Shown: positions 1-8,597 of the stretch, piece after piece | Layout of the letters: each line of letters starts with the position of its first letter | Position numbering within the stretch: position 1 is the first letter of the stretch | From: Bacillota bacterium | GTDB lineage: Bacteria > Bacillota > Clostridia > SK-Y3 | Direction of reading: 5' to 3' | Length of the DNA stretch: 41,770 nucleotides | Assembly: GCA_022360955.1 (NCBI GenBank) | Contig: JAKSBV010000241.1 | Span: 1-41,770, forward strand | The notes under the pieces: generated by a model | Database searches by the model: none | What the model was told of the DNA's origin: nothing | The model's input: only the letters and a program-made list of their open reading frames with translations | Translations under genes and position numbers: made by a program

Positions 1-60
1 AATACTCCCCCGCTAACAGCCTCGAAAACAATTAATACTTTATTTACTACAATCACTCAT

Positions 61-118
61 AAATCCCCAAAACCCCAATTCTTCATTCTTCATTATTCAT
101 TATTCATTATTAATTCTC
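61..118. repeat. Low-complexity intergenic repeat
   Basis: Tandem, slightly varied copies of a TTCATTATTCATTA-type unit just beyond the 3' end of the chemoreceptor gene. A related unit on the opposite strand (GAATAATTAAGAATGAAGAA-like) is seen near 17,503. No coding potential was seen in bases 1-130. Confidence 0.5.
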
Positions 119-130
119 AACCCGTTCTTC

Positions 131-2230
131 TCATTTAATCTTAAACTTTTCAATATAACGTGACAGTTGTTGTGACGCATCACTAAGCTCTTGTGCAAAG
201 CCGGCCAATTCCTCAATACCGGATACCTGTTCTTCCGACGAAGCGGTGATCTGCTGTGAAGAGGCAGCCGTCTGCTCCGATACGGCGGAAATACTTTGCA
301 TTGCCAAAACAGCTCCATTCTTATGGGTCTCCATCTCTATAATTTCGGCCATGATTTGCTCCACACGGGTTACCAGTGAGTCCATAGAAGTTACGATCTG
401 CTTAAAAACCGAAATGGTTGTGGCCACCGATTGATTCTGAGATTTTACAATTTCATCGGCCGTTTGCGCGCGTGCTACGGTTTCAATGGTTTGTTTCTGG
501 GTCGCTTTAATAATGGCAGTAATTTCCTTGGTAGAAACCATTGACTGGTCTGCCAATTTTGTAACTTCCGCCGCAACCACGGCAAATCCTTTGCCCATTT
601 CACCGGCTCTGGCCGCTTCAATAGCCGCATTTAACGCCAGCAGTTTCGTCTGTTCCACAATACCGTTAAGTACTTTGGTAATCTTATCAATAGACCTGGA
701 TTGTTCTTCCAATGAATTCATATCCTGCATAATGGTTCCGGTAACGGAGGCCGTATCATGGGATTTTTGGTCAAGGTCTTCAACAGCCGATAAACCTTGT
801 TGAACCAGTCCCATCGTATCCTGGGATATATTTTGAATCATTTTTGCATTATCGGAAACATTGCCGATTTTTGTGGCCAGCTGGTCTATTTTTAGTGTAC
901 CCTTCTCAGCATCTCCGGCCTGTTCGGACGCACCACGGGAAATCTCCTCAATGCCCCTGGCAATTTCCTGAGAAGACGCAGCGGCCTGTTGTGTGGTACT
1001 GGCCACAACACCGGCCGAATGATCCACCTTATGGGCCACATTGATGACCTGCTGTATCAGCTGCCTTACATTGGCTATCATTTTTGCAATGCTTCTTGTT
1101 AAGATCCCCAGTTCATCCCTGCGGTTTGATACGGGGTTATCGGTTAATATACCGGTTTCGGCACGTCCTGCAACCTCAATAATACGGTTAATGGTTCTGC
1201 CCATCCCCACGGCCATATATAACCCCATGCCGACAGCGGCAAGTGCGGCCAATATCAATAATCCCAACGTCCAATCGTTGATTTTCTTGGCGGCGGTAAA
1301 CAATTCGGCCCGAGGCAGAAGCCCTACCAGCACATGTCCTGTGCTCGGCAGTTTCTCAAATACCATCAAATATTCGTTCTGCTGATATGTAACTGTTTTC
1401 AATCCGCTTAACTCGGGATGATTTTGGATCTCCTCATAAAAATCCTGTTCAACGATTTGCTTGACATCATCGGACTCAATAGAAGATACCGCATATCCGT
1501 CGGGACTGATAAGATGCAGTTCACCGCCTTCGCCCAAATGGATATCTTTAATAATATCTTCAACAAACTCACGCTTTATGTCTAAAACTATTATGCCTGC
1601 TTGCTCGCTGGAAGAATAGCTTTTGACTATCCCTATGGCAGATAAAGCATAGTCTTCCACACCTGTCTCACCAATCAGAGCATCAAGTTCAGGATGTTGC
1701 CCGATCCATGTGATGCCACCTTTTTCCACTGCCCTTTGATACCAAGCGGTTTCATTAATTTGTGTAAAATCAAAATTATGTAAAGAAGACCCTACCGTTC
1801 CGATCGAACGGTGCCCTTCCATTAAAATTGCAGCACTGGAAAGATATTCGTTTGACAGCAAAAAATTCGTCAATGTTTTCCCTGCTGCCTGCTTTAATTC
1901 AAATATTTCAAAAAGCTCCCCGTCATTATCGGACGTGTTTATATATTTCTGAACCGCATCATCAGCAAAAACTTGCATATATTGATTCTGAACAACGGCA
2001 AAAAATAAGTCCATGTACTCCCCTGTTTGCTTCACGGTCTGTGCAACAGATTGCTTGGCCTGTTCCTCCACAGCATCGGACGTCAGGTTTTGCGAGACAA
2101 AACCCAGTACGGATATGGGTATAATCATTACCAAAAAAGCTGCAACCAGCTTGACCCGTATGCTATGGATACCTGTTTCATACTTGTTTGACTGTACATT
2201 TCTTTTTTTCATTATGCTAAAAAACTTCAT
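131..2230 (-). CDS. Methyl-accepting chemotaxis protein
   Basis: Transmembrane chemoreceptor that would signal to CheA/CheW at the inner face of the membrane. The 699-aa protein has a positively charged N-terminus, a membrane segment at about residues 25-47, an extracellular sensor of about 270 residues (dCache-like by size and position, ligand unknown), a second membrane segment at about 317-343, a HAMP region to about 395, and a long coiled-coil signalling domain. The conserved hairpin tip ([15 protein letters not shown], then GFAVVAAEV) is near residues 530-560. The ATG start is supported by a GAGGAGG Shine-Dalgarno. It is transcribed divergently from the agr operon. No che genes are nearby, so it is an orphan receptor. 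Confidence 0.95.
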   Translation of the reverse strand: MKFFSIMKKRNVQSNKYETGIHSIRVKLVAAFLVMIIPISVLGFVSQNLTSDAVEEQAKQSVAQTVKQTGEYMDLFFAVVQNQYMQVFADDAVQKYINTSDNDGELFEIFELKQAAGKTLTNFLLSNEYLSSAAILMEGHRSIGTVGSSLHNFDFTQINETAWYQRAVEKGGITWIGQHPELDALIGETGVEDYALSAIGIVKSYSSSEQAGIIVLDIKREFVEDIIKDIHLGEGGELHLISPDGYAVSSIESDDVKQIVEQDFYEEIQNHPELSGLKTVTYQQNEYLMVFEKLPSTGHVLVGLLPRAELFTAAKKINDWTLGLLILAALAAVGMGLYMAVGMGRTINRIIEVAGRAETGILTDNPVSNRRDELGILTRSIAKMIANVRQLIQQVINVAHKVDHSAGVVASTTQQAAASSQEIARGIEEISRGASEQAGDAEKGTLKIDQLATKIGNVSDNAKMIQNISQDTMGLVQQGLSAVEDLDQKSHDTASVTGTIMQDMNSLEEQSRSIDKITKVLNGIVEQTKLLALNAAIEAARAGEMGKGFAVVAAEVTKLADQSMVSTKEITAIIKATQKQTIETVARAQTADEIVKSQNQSVATTISVFKQIVTSMDSLVTRVEQIMAEIIEMETHKNGAVLAMQSISAVSEQTAASSQQITASSEEQVSGIEELAGFAQELSDASQQLSRYIEKFKIK

Positions 2231-2286
2231 TCCAAATGCCTCCTCATCTCATCTTAGAAAAAAGTATGATCCATATAATTTAAGTA

Positions 2287-2315
2287 ATCGTATTTTATAT
2301 TCGACATTTTTTCAA
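2287..2315 (-). promoter_or_regulatory. Sigma-A-like promoter of the chemoreceptor with an embedded Spo0A-like box
   Basis: On the minus strand TTGAAA (2315-2310) is separated by 17 bp from TACGAT (2292-2287). Between the two hexamers lies ATGTCGAA (2307-2300), one mismatch from the Spo0A box core TTGTCGAA. A box between -35 and -10 would fit repression, but this is inference from position. Confidence 0.45.
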
Positions 2316-2412
2316 GAATTCCTTTTTTTTCATGTAAAAATAGAAAAATGTTGTAAATGGAAAGAAAATATTGAACTACAGCCGTGCATCAAATAAAAAT
2401 TTTGCAAACAAC

Positions 2413-2460
2413 TTGTCAAAACAAGAAGGATTTTGTCGAAATATATCGAATTATTATAAT
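2413..2460 (+). promoter_or_regulatory. agr operon promoter with tandem Spo0A-type boxes
   Basis: A perfect 0A-box core TTGTCGAA lies at 2433-2440, overlapping a poor -35 (TTTGTC, 2432-2437), 17 bp from a perfect -10 TATAAT (2455-2460). A second core with one mismatch, TTGTCAAA, lies at 2413-2420, exactly 20 bp (two helical turns) upstream. A 0A box overlapping a weak -35 is the usual arrangement at Spo0A-activated sigma-A promoters. The match is seen; regulation is inferred. Confidence 0.6.
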
Positions 2461-2513
2461 GGGGGACGTGTGTTTTTATGCAAGCCAAATTATAATAAAG
2501 GATTGAATCATAC

Positions 2514-2969
2514 ATGCTACAGTTAACGCTATTAGAACTATTTACAAGAACGATTCCCGAAGGAATGATATTTATTTTTGCCGGTTATGTGTTTTCAAAC
2601 AAGCCGCTGAATATGAAAAAATTGGCCTTATCCGGCGCACTCCTGGGCTTAGGAACCTATTGCATCAGGCATCTTCCTATTCATTTTGGGATACATACCA
2701 TCCTTAACCTTTTAATGCATATGGCCTTATTGGTTTGGATAAATAATATTGAATTTTTTCAGGCAATTTCAACTGCTTTAATATCCATCGCCATATTATT
2801 GGTTTGTGAATGGGTTAACATCCTGGTAGTAACAGAAGTATTTCATATTCCTGCCGACTTTTTTTTGAATAAAGATCTATTGCGAGTACTCGCCAGTATA
2901 CCCTCGTTGTTATTATTTTTTTTCATAATCTATGTGTATTATTTAAGAAAAAACAGAAAGGGTTCGTAA
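2514..2969 (+). CDS. Small multi-pass membrane protein at the head of the agr operon
   Basis: A 151-aa, very hydrophobic protein with about five predicted membrane segments and a basic C-terminal tail (YYLRKNRKGS). It resembles only the membrane sensor half of AgrC-type histidine kinases; no kinase or ATPase domain follows. Its stop is 1 nt from the agrB start, so the two are almost surely co-translated. An upstream in-frame ATG at 2478 is followed quickly by a stop, which fixes the start at 2514 behind an AAAGGATTG Shine-Dalgarno. Function unknown; it could be an accessory to AgrB or a degenerate receptor. Confidence 0.8.
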   Translation: MLQLTLLELFTRTIPEGMIFIFAGYVFSNKPLNMKKLALSGALLGLGTYCIRHLPIHFGIHTILNLLMHMALLVWINNIEFFQAISTALISIAILLVCEWVNILVVTEVFHIPADFFLNKDLLRVLASIPSLLLFFFIIYVYYLRKNRKGS

Positions 2970-2970
2970 T

Positions 2971-3780
2971 ATGTTTTTGATCGAAAAGTTCTCACACCAT
3001 CTGGCCTCTAAAATAAGCAATGCTTTAGCTCTTGACAAAGATCGTGAAGAAGTGCTTGCCTATGGCGCTTTTACCATTGTGCAGACCGTATGGACCATTT
3101 TGTTAATTGTACTATTCGGAATGTTGTTCCGTGTGTTATGGAAGGCACTTTTTATGGCTTTTATCGGTGCTTTATTGAGAAAGCATTCCGGGGGAGCCCA
3201 CGCGTCCTCCCCCAATCGTTGTGCCGTTATCAGTGCTGTCACGTTCAGCGGGCTGGCATGGATCGTTAATGGGATGATCGTTTATTCCACGATCGTCATA
3301 ATATTGTTATGCGGCCTATTAAGTTTCCTCGCCGCATACTATATTGTTTGCAGATACAGCCCGGTTGACAACCCCAACAAACCTATCAAAAAAGAAAAAA
3401 CAAAGCAGCGTCTCCGAAAAAGCAGCATACGAACTCTTCATGTGCTATTAATCATCACACTATTATTGACCCTATTCTATTTTAAATCGAGAAATAAAAA
3501 TGTACTGAAAACTATCGTTTGTATTTATACCGGTGTTCTCTGGCAGTCTTTTGTGCTGACATCTCCCGGACATTTCGTCATACATAGCTTGGATGGATTG
3601 TTTAAAAACATAACAGCTTTCATCGGAGGAGGTGAAAAAAAAATGAAAAAGAAATTGTTTATGTCCATGGCTGTTCTTGGTGCCTCTGTACTCACATTTT
3701 TCGCGTTTATGGCATCGGCGTCGGCATGCTTCTTTGGTTATTATCAACCTGAAGAACCTGCATGCTTAAAGCAAGAGTAG
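2971..3780 (+). CDS. agrB: AgrB-type peptide protease, frame open into AgrD
   Basis: Membrane cysteine protease that would process the AgrD pro-peptide into a cyclic thiolactone autoinducer. Residues 1-224 are the AgrB part, with several membrane segments and the catalytic signature RKHSGGAHASSPNRC; His77 and Cys84 fall at the same numbers as the catalytic pair of Staphylococcus AgrB. There is no stop codon between AgrB and AgrD: the frame runs on through the Shine-Dalgarno of agrD and the whole 45-residue AgrD to a shared stop at 3778-3780. Whether the cell makes a 269-aa fusion, the separate peptide, or both cannot be told from sequence. No agrC or agrA is found in the window. Confidence 0.9.
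   Translation: MFLIEKFSHHLASKISNALALDKDREEVLAYGAFTIVQTVWTILLIVLFGMLFRVLWKALFMAFIGALLRKHSGGAHASSPNRCAVISAVTFSGLAWIVNGMIVYSTIVIILLCGLLSFLAAYYIVCRYSPVDNPNKPIKKEKTKQRLRKSSIRTLHVLLIITLLLTLFYFKSRNKNVLKTIVCIYTGVLWQSFVLTSPGHFVIHSLDGLFKNITAFIGGGEKKMKKKLFMSMAVLGASVLTFFAFMASASACFFGYYQPEEPACLKQE
3643..3780 (+). CDS. agrD: AgrD autoinducing-peptide precursor, nested in the agrB frame
   Basis: An internal ATG at 3643 is preceded by a very strong Shine-Dalgarno (GGAGGAGGTG, 3627-3636) and would give a 45-aa peptide. It has an amphipathic Lys-rich leader (MKKKLF), a hydrophobic stretch, an SAC junction, and an acidic tail QPEEP. The core reads ACFFGYYQPEEP, parallel to ACLWFTHQPEEP of Clostridium perfringens AgrD as I recall it. 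By that analogy the mature signal would be the five-residue CFFGY (residues 29-33) closed as a thiolactone on Cys29. The C-terminus is slightly longer than usual and contains a second Cys (residue 41). Confidence 0.85.
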   Translation: MKKKLFMSMAVLGASVLTFFAFMASASACFFGYYQPEEPACLKQE

Positions 3781-3787
3781 CATAACG

Positions 3788-3804
3788 GGCCGGAATAACC
3801 GGCC
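3788..3804 (+). other. Short GC-rich hairpin between agrD and the c-di-GMP gene
   Basis: A perfect GGCCGG/CCGGCC stem with a 5-nt loop and no U-tract. It sits in the 69-nt gap between agrD and the GGDEF/HD-GYP gene. It may limit read-through or stabilise the upstream message; as no promoter was seen in the gap, the downstream gene is probably read from the agr promoter. Confidence 0.4.
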
Positions 3805-3849
3805 TGCTGCGCTGCCGGAAATAAACTAAATCTATATGGATGTGAAAAC

Positions 3850-5547
3850 ATGAAGCTTTTTGAAGAAGATAGGCAGAAAAAAATATATAAGATCGTATCA
3901 ATTGTTAAATTGCTTTCACTATTTTTAGGCAGCCTGATTATTTTAAACCGGTACTATTTTTCAAAAGAAAATCAGCATACCGCTTACAGTGCAATGACCG
4001 GTATGCTTTTGATCAGTATAGGCATTGCAGCTGTGTATTTAATAAATACGCTACGGATATTTAAATCTAAAAAAAATGGTGTGCAAGGAAACATTAAAAT
4101 AAAAGATATCGTTGAAGTGACCGTATTTATCGGCATATTTTCAATTTTGATCATTGTGTCCGGGGGGCATTTAAGTCAATATAAATTTATGTTTTTATTT
4201 ATTATCATCTCTTCCACAATACAATTTGAGATGTTATTCGGTATGGTTATCGCTGCAGTATGCTCTGCCTTTGTACTGACCCTAGACCTTCTGGCCTTAC
4301 CCTCCGACATTATAAACCACTACTTTGAAATTGACTTAATACTCGTAGGCATTTTCATCTTAACGGCATGGTTGTTGGGTGATTATGGAAATATTGAGAA
4401 AAATTATAGAGAGCAGCTGGCTAAGCTGGCAAACGTAGATGAATTAACGGGGTTGTATAACCATCGCTTCTTTCAAGATGCTTTATCAAAACACGTTAAA
4501 TTATCTCAAAAATTAAATGTGCCGGTTTGCCTGTTGTTCATGGATATAGATTATTTTAAGTACTATAACGACCTTTACGGGCATCAGGCCGGTGACCATA
4601 TTTTAAGCAAAATCGGCTTCCTGTTAAATAAGAATCTACGCCCACAGGACATCGCCGCGCGTTACGGCGGGGACGAACTTGCAGTCATTCTGCCCGATAC
4701 TTCGGAGGAACAATCCCTTGCAATTGCTGAAAAAATCAGGAGCGAAGTGGAAAATACCCGCTTTGCAGGTGAAGAGGCTCAGCCTAACGGTCAACTAACC
4801 GTTTCGATCGGGGTTTCGTGTTTACCGGACAAAGCAAAATCCAAAAAAGAACTTATTAATAGTTCCGATGATGCCCTTTACCGGGCAAAATTCTTTAATA
4901 AAAACAGGGTTGAAACCTATTACTCCGTCTTGGAAGAACTCAAAGCAGAGATAGATGATAGACATATTGATCTCATCAGTTCCATCAAAACTTTAATCAG
5001 CGTTGTGAATGCAAAGGACCGCTATACCTATGGTCACGTTGAAAGGGTTGTCATCCTCTGCGACTTAGTCAGTGAAAAAATAGGGCTTACGGAACAAGAA
5101 AGAAAGATTTTAAAATATGGCGCCTATCTGCATGACATCGGTAAAATAGAAGTACCTCAGGAAGTGTTGAACAAAAAAATGCCCTTAACCGATGAAGAGT
5201 GGGACATGCTTAAACAGCATCCGGCCACTGGCGCGGAAATCATCAAACCTGTCGATTCCCTTCGGGAAGTGCTCCCATTAATTTTGTATCATCACGAACG
5301 TTATGACGGTAAAGGCTATCCGAATCAGTTAAAGGGTGAAAATATCCCTTATTTGGTCAGGATACTGACGGTAGCCGATAGTTTTGACGCAATGACATCG
5401 GACAGACCGTACAGGCACGGCAAAACCTATGATGAAGCCATTATCGAGCTGAAGAAATGTCGTGGATCCCAGTTCGATCCGGATATTACAGACACTTTTA
5501 TAGAAGTCATACAAAATAACAAAGATTACTTTGAGCATTATAAATAA
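3850..5547 (+). CDS. Membrane GGDEF and HD-GYP dual-domain c-di-GMP enzyme
   Basis: A 565-aa protein with about six N-terminal membrane helices (to about residue 185), a GGDEF domain and a C-terminal HD-GYP domain. The diguanylate cyclase signature reads RYGGDEL (residues 271-277), i.e. GGDEL instead of GGDEF, and an RxxD inhibitory site (RPQD) sits five residues before it as in feedback-inhibited cyclases. The HD-GYP domain keeps HDIGK (about 428) and HHERYDGKGYP (about 480-490), so phosphodiesterase residues look intact. It could therefore make and destroy c-di-GMP. Position downstream of agrBD suggests that quorum signalling and c-di-GMP turnover are linked. The Shine-Dalgarno (GGATGTG) is weak. 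Confidence 0.93.
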   Translation: MKLFEEDRQKKIYKIVSIVKLLSLFLGSLIILNRYYFSKENQHTAYSAMTGMLLISIGIAAVYLINTLRIFKSKKNGVQGNIKIKDIVEVTVFIGIFSILIIVSGGHLSQYKFMFLFIIISSTIQFEMLFGMVIAAVCSAFVLTLDLLALPSDIINHYFEIDLILVGIFILTAWLLGDYGNIEKNYREQLAKLANVDELTGLYNHRFFQDALSKHVKLSQKLNVPVCLLFMDIDYFKYYNDLYGHQAGDHILSKIGFLLNKNLRPQDIAARYGGDELAVILPDTSEEQSLAIAEKIRSEVENTRFAGEEAQPNGQLTVSIGVSCLPDKAKSKKELINSSDDALYRAKFFNKNRVETYYSVLEELKAEIDDRHIDLISSIKTLISVVNAKDRYTYGHVERVVILCDLVSEKIGLTEQERKILKYGAYLHDIGKIEVPQEVLNKKMPLTDEEWDMLKQHPATGAEIIKPVDSLREVLPLILYHHERYDGKGYPNQLKGENIPYLVRILTVADSFDAMTSDRPYRHGKTYDEAIIELKKCRGSQFDPDITDTFIEVIQNNKDYFEHYK

Positions 5548-5631
5548 AGGATCTCTCATTCTACAGATGCCTTGATGTATGCAATGCAAAAATTTCAAAT
5601 CTCATAGGTCAAATGCTTTTTTCCGTTCAAC

Positions 5632-5660
5632 ATCGAAAAGGGCATTGAGCCCTTTCGATG
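5632..5660. terminator. Hairpin between convergent genes
   Basis: An inverted repeat with arms CATCGAAAAGGGC and GCCCTTTCGATG (one bulge) closed by a short loop. It lies immediately after the minus-strand stop at 5661-5663 and about 85 bp after the plus-strand stop at 5547. T-tracts are poor on both sides, so efficiency is uncertain, but the location between convergent genes favours a terminator. Confidence 0.55.
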
Positions 5661-6407
5661 TTAGTCGGATTTTACCTTGCAAGTACTCTCTTCTTTGCCA
5701 AGTGAAAGAATGGCTGCCGGACAGTTTACCACACAAGTGGAACAGCGGATGCAAAGATCATTGTCAAATTGATTTTTACCGGAGAACTCTAAATAGGGGG
5801 TTAACTGCATGGGACAGACCCTGGCGCATTTTGCGCACTGATGGCACTTATCCGTATCTGCAATAGATATCTTTTGATCCATCTTTCGGGTCACACCAAT
5901 CCATTGGCCCAACCTGTAAGAAATACTCTGCATCAGCCCCATAGGACAGACGTTACACCACGTTCTGGGCGCAACCAACAGGCTCAAAAAGCCTCCCACA
6001 ATGGTTACCATTAGATAACTGGCAACAAAAACAAATCCAAGTTGATCCCAAAAGGCCATGGTTCCCAATAAACCGGTAACTTTCACAATCCTTCTCACCA
6101 AATTAAATCCGAACCATATAAGGAATACCGCCCCCACTATCTTGGACTTAAAAAAAGCCGGGATTTTTACATTTCTGCTGAGAGGCATCATGAAGAAATC
6201 AAATAAGCTGCCATGGGCACAAAAATTCCCGCACCAATACCTGCCTTTAAAAAGTGACATGATCATAAGGCTTAGGATGACCGGAATGACCAAAAGTCCC
6301 AGCTTTGGATACCATAGTCCACCAAATGCTACTGTCAGCGTAAATATCCATCCGTATTTACGGATGGCTGTAAATGTACGATTTGTTTTAATATTAAATG
6401 ATGCCAT
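5661..6407 (-). CDS. NapH/NosR-like membrane polyferredoxin
   Basis: A 248-aa membrane protein with about four to five hydrophobic segments, two CxxxC(P)-type motifs next to membrane helices (CGNFC at residues 59-63 and CNVCP near 150) and two C-terminal 4Fe-4S ferredoxin motifs (CHQCAKCARVCP and CIRCSTCVVNCP). This architecture is that of NapH/NosR/RdxA-like polyferredoxins which pass electrons between membrane and soluble redox partners. The neighbouring hcp and ferredoxin genes suggest that it supplies or removes electrons during nitrosative or oxygen stress. It has its own strong promoter and is separated from hcp by a large hairpin. Confidence 0.85.
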   Translation of the reverse strand: MASFNIKTNRTFTAIRKYGWIFTLTVAFGGLWYPKLGLLVIPVILSLMIMSLFKGRYWCGNFCAHGSLFDFFMMPLSRNVKIPAFFKSKIVGAVFLIWFGFNLVRRIVKVTGLLGTMAFWDQLGFVFVASYLMVTIVGGFLSLLVAPRTWCNVCPMGLMQSISYRLGQWIGVTRKMDQKISIADTDKCHQCAKCARVCPMQLTPYLEFSGKNQFDNDLCIRCSTCVVNCPAAILSLGKEESTCKVKSD

Positions 6408-6440
6408 TAATCAAAAAACCTCCTCCAACCTCAATATACA

Positions 6441-6493
6441 TATACCCGGTATAGGTATATTTATATTATATGCAAAAAGCTGTGATTTGTCAA
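6441..6493 (-). promoter_or_regulatory. Consensus sigma-A promoter with a palindromic operator-like site
   Basis: Minus strand: perfect TTGACA (6493-6488), 17-bp spacer, perfect TATAAT (6470-6465). Just downstream, at roughly +5 to +17, is the palindrome TATACCCGGTATA (6441-6453), embedded in a wider ATACC...GGTAT dyad. A perfect promoter with a dyad over the transcription start suggests repressor control; the repressor is not identified. Confidence 0.65.
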
Positions 6494-6512
6494 AGATTTT
6501 TTAAAGACTATA

Positions 6513-6562
6513 GAAACGGCGTTTTTTACCCACCATGTTTTGTGGATAAAAAACGCCGTTTC
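6513..6562. terminator. Long hairpin terminator after hcp
   Basis: A near-perfect stem with arms GAAACGGCGTTTTTTA and TAAAAAACGCCGTTTC plus an inner CCAC/GTGG helix. On the minus strand it follows the hcp stop (6578) by 15 bp and carries the T-run inside the stem, so it can end hcp transcription; it also shields the polyferredoxin promoter downstream. Confidence 0.75.
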
Positions 6563-6577
6563 CCGTCTATTTTCTGC

Positions 6578-8230
6578 TTAATTCATGAATAGGGCTATAT
6601 CTTCTTCCGCATTGGTGATACCGCCAATGCCGAATGTTTCGACCAGCACATTGGCCACATTCGGAGATAAAAAGGCCGGCAGGGTAGGCCCTAGATGAAT
6701 ATTTTCTACCCCTAGATACAGCAGTGCCAATAATACAATGACAGCCTTTTGTTCATACCATGCAATATTATACGCGATAGGCAGCTCATTGATGTCCTCC
6801 AGCCCGAACACTTCCTTCAACTTTAATGCGATCACTGCCAGTGAGTAGGAATCATTACATTGTCCCGCATCCAATACCCTTGGAATGCCGCCGATATCGC
6901 CCAAATCAAGCTTGTTGTATTTATACTTTGCACAACCTGCTGTTAAGATCACGGTATCCTTCGGCAATTTCTGAGCAAATTCCGTGTAATAATCTCTGCT
7001 CTTCATCCGGCCATCGCATCCGGCCATAACAAAGAACTTTTTAATTGCCCCTGATTTTACCGCATCCACCACTTTATCCGCAAGGCTCAATACCGTATTG
7101 TGGGCAAATCCTCCGACAATCTCGCCTCTTTCAATTTCGACAGGGGGTGCGCACTTTTTAGCATGTGCAATGATTTCGGCATAGTCTTTTGGCTTGCCGT
7201 TTACACGATCCTCAATATGCTTTACACCGGAAAATCCTGCCGTGCCGGTGGTATAGACTCTATCTTTATAGCTTTCCTTTGGCGGCACAAGACAATTGGT
7301 TGTCAGCAATACCGGGCCGTTAAAAGTCTCAAACTCTTTATCCTGCTTCCACCATGCATTGCCGTAATTCCCTACAAAGTGCTCATACTTTTTAAATGCA
7401 GGATAATAATGTGCCGGCAGCATTTCGCTGTGGGTATAAACATCTACACCTGTTCCTTCCGTTTGCGCCAAAAGTTCTTCCAAATCCTTGAGATCATGTC
7501 CGCTGATCAGGATACCCGGATTATTTCTTACACCGATATTAACCTTGGTGATTTCCGGATTTCCATAGCTAGCGGTGTTGGCTTTATCTAAAAGGGCCAT
7601 AACATCCACACCATACTTACCGCATTCCATTACCAATCCTATTAATTCATCGGCTGTGAATCGATCATCGGTGGTTGCCGCCAACGCCTTTGGCATAAAT
7701 TCAAAAATTTCGGCATTGGTATAGCCTAAATTGTAAGCATGCTCCGCATAAGCCGCCATCCCTTTCAGACCGTAAATCAGCAATTCCCTCAGAGATCTTG
7801 CATCTTCATTTTCAGTAGCCAATATACCAACGGTTCCCGCCTTTTCCTCAAAATCTTCTGCGGTCTCTCCGTGCCAAATTGCTGCATCATGCATGTTTTC
7901 TTCGATTTTGCCTCCGGCTTTTATCACCTGCTGTTTTACTTCCTCCCTCAATACCAAACCTTCTTTGATTTTACTTATAAATACGTCCCTATCAAAATTG
8001 GCATTGGTAATGGTTGCAAATAAGCTTTCCATGATAAAAAGGTCTGCCTTTTCGTTTTGAATGCCTAATTTTTTTGCCTTTACGGTATAGAGTGAAATAC
8101 CTTTTAATACGTAGATCAACAAATCCTGCAAATTAGCCACATCATCCGTTTTCCCGCATACCCCTTTCATTGTACAGCCTGTTCCCTTTGCCGCCTCTTG
8201 ACATTGATAACAAAACATCTTGCATTCCAT
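6578..8230 (-). CDS. hcp: Hydroxylamine reductase (hybrid-cluster protein, class I)
   Basis: Cytoplasmic hybrid Fe-S-O cluster enzyme; described activities of the family are hydroxylamine reduction to ammonia and NO reduction in nitrosative-stress defence. The 550-aa length is normal. The N-terminal cysteines C7-x2-C10-x8-C19-x5-C25 fit the 4Fe-4S-bearing class of anaerobes rather than the longer spacing of the E. coli type. Further hybrid-cluster Cys-containing segments are visible (for example [29 protein letters not shown]). The first ATG has an AAAGGAGG Shine-Dalgarno at good spacing, so the start with MECK is kept although MFCYQC is the more usual beginning. It lies on the same strand as the ferredoxin-like gene upstream, but 367 bp of repeat-bearing DNA separates them. 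Confidence 0.97.
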   Translation of the reverse strand: MECKMFCYQCQEAAKGTGCTMKGVCGKTDDVANLQDLLIYVLKGISLYTVKAKKLGIQNEKADLFIMESLFATITNANFDRDVFISKIKEGLVLREEVKQQVIKAGGKIEENMHDAAIWHGETAEDFEEKAGTVGILATENEDARSLRELLIYGLKGMAAYAEHAYNLGYTNAEIFEFMPKALAATTDDRFTADELIGLVMECGKYGVDVMALLDKANTASYGNPEITKVNIGVRNNPGILISGHDLKDLEELLAQTEGTGVDVYTHSEMLPAHYYPAFKKYEHFVGNYGNAWWKQDKEFETFNGPVLLTTNCLVPPKESYKDRVYTTGTAGFSGVKHIEDRVNGKPKDYAEIIAHAKKCAPPVEIERGEIVGGFAHNTVLSLADKVVDAVKSGAIKKFFVMAGCDGRMKSRDYYTEFAQKLPKDTVILTAGCAKYKYNKLDLGDIGGIPRVLDAGQCNDSYSLAVIALKLKEVFGLEDINELPIAYNIAWYEQKAVIVLLALLYLGVENIHLGPTLPAFLSPNVANVLVETFGIGGITNAEEDIALFMN

Positions 8231-8252
8231 CTTAAAAAAACCTCCTTTGTTT

Positions 8253-8300
8253 TAGTGGACAGTGTATAGTTGATAGTTGACAGTGGACAGTGGACAGTTA
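8253..8300. repeat. GACAGTG-type low-complexity repeat upstream of hcp
   Basis: Several tandem copies of a TGGACAGT/TTGATAGT-like unit directly upstream of the hcp Shine-Dalgarno. With the R1 fragment at 8392-8492 it fills most of the 367-bp gap between hcp and the ferredoxin-like gene, and no good promoter for hcp was recognised in what remains. Confidence 0.55.
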
Positions 8301-8391
8301 TTACTCATTTTTCAAGTCCATTATCAAATCTGGGATGCATTTCATTCAGTTGAAGAAACTTATGGAAAGGCTTAAATCCTGTTAGCGCAGT

Positions 8392-8492
8392 ATTCTCAAT
8401 CCTCATCTCTCAGCCCTCAACTATTTTTTAGTCTTATAACACCAATTGCCGAAATACTATTCTATTTCCAACTTTACAGTTCGTTATCTATA
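8392..8492 (+). repeat. R1 repeat, truncated copy
   Basis: About 100 bp that align closely with the reverse complement of the R1 element at 24,003-24,224: the CCTCATCTCTCAGCC block, CTCAACTATTTTTTAGTCTT, and an end reading CAACTTTACAG followed by GTTATCTA. Only one half of the element is present. Confidence 0.6.
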
Positions 8493-8597
8493 TAAACCTT
8501 TTACATGGTTTTTTCTAATATCTCAAAAGATTCAAGGTATTTTGATATAGTTTCTCTTTTGCCGTTCAATATCTTAACTTTTATATTAAGAGTTGAC

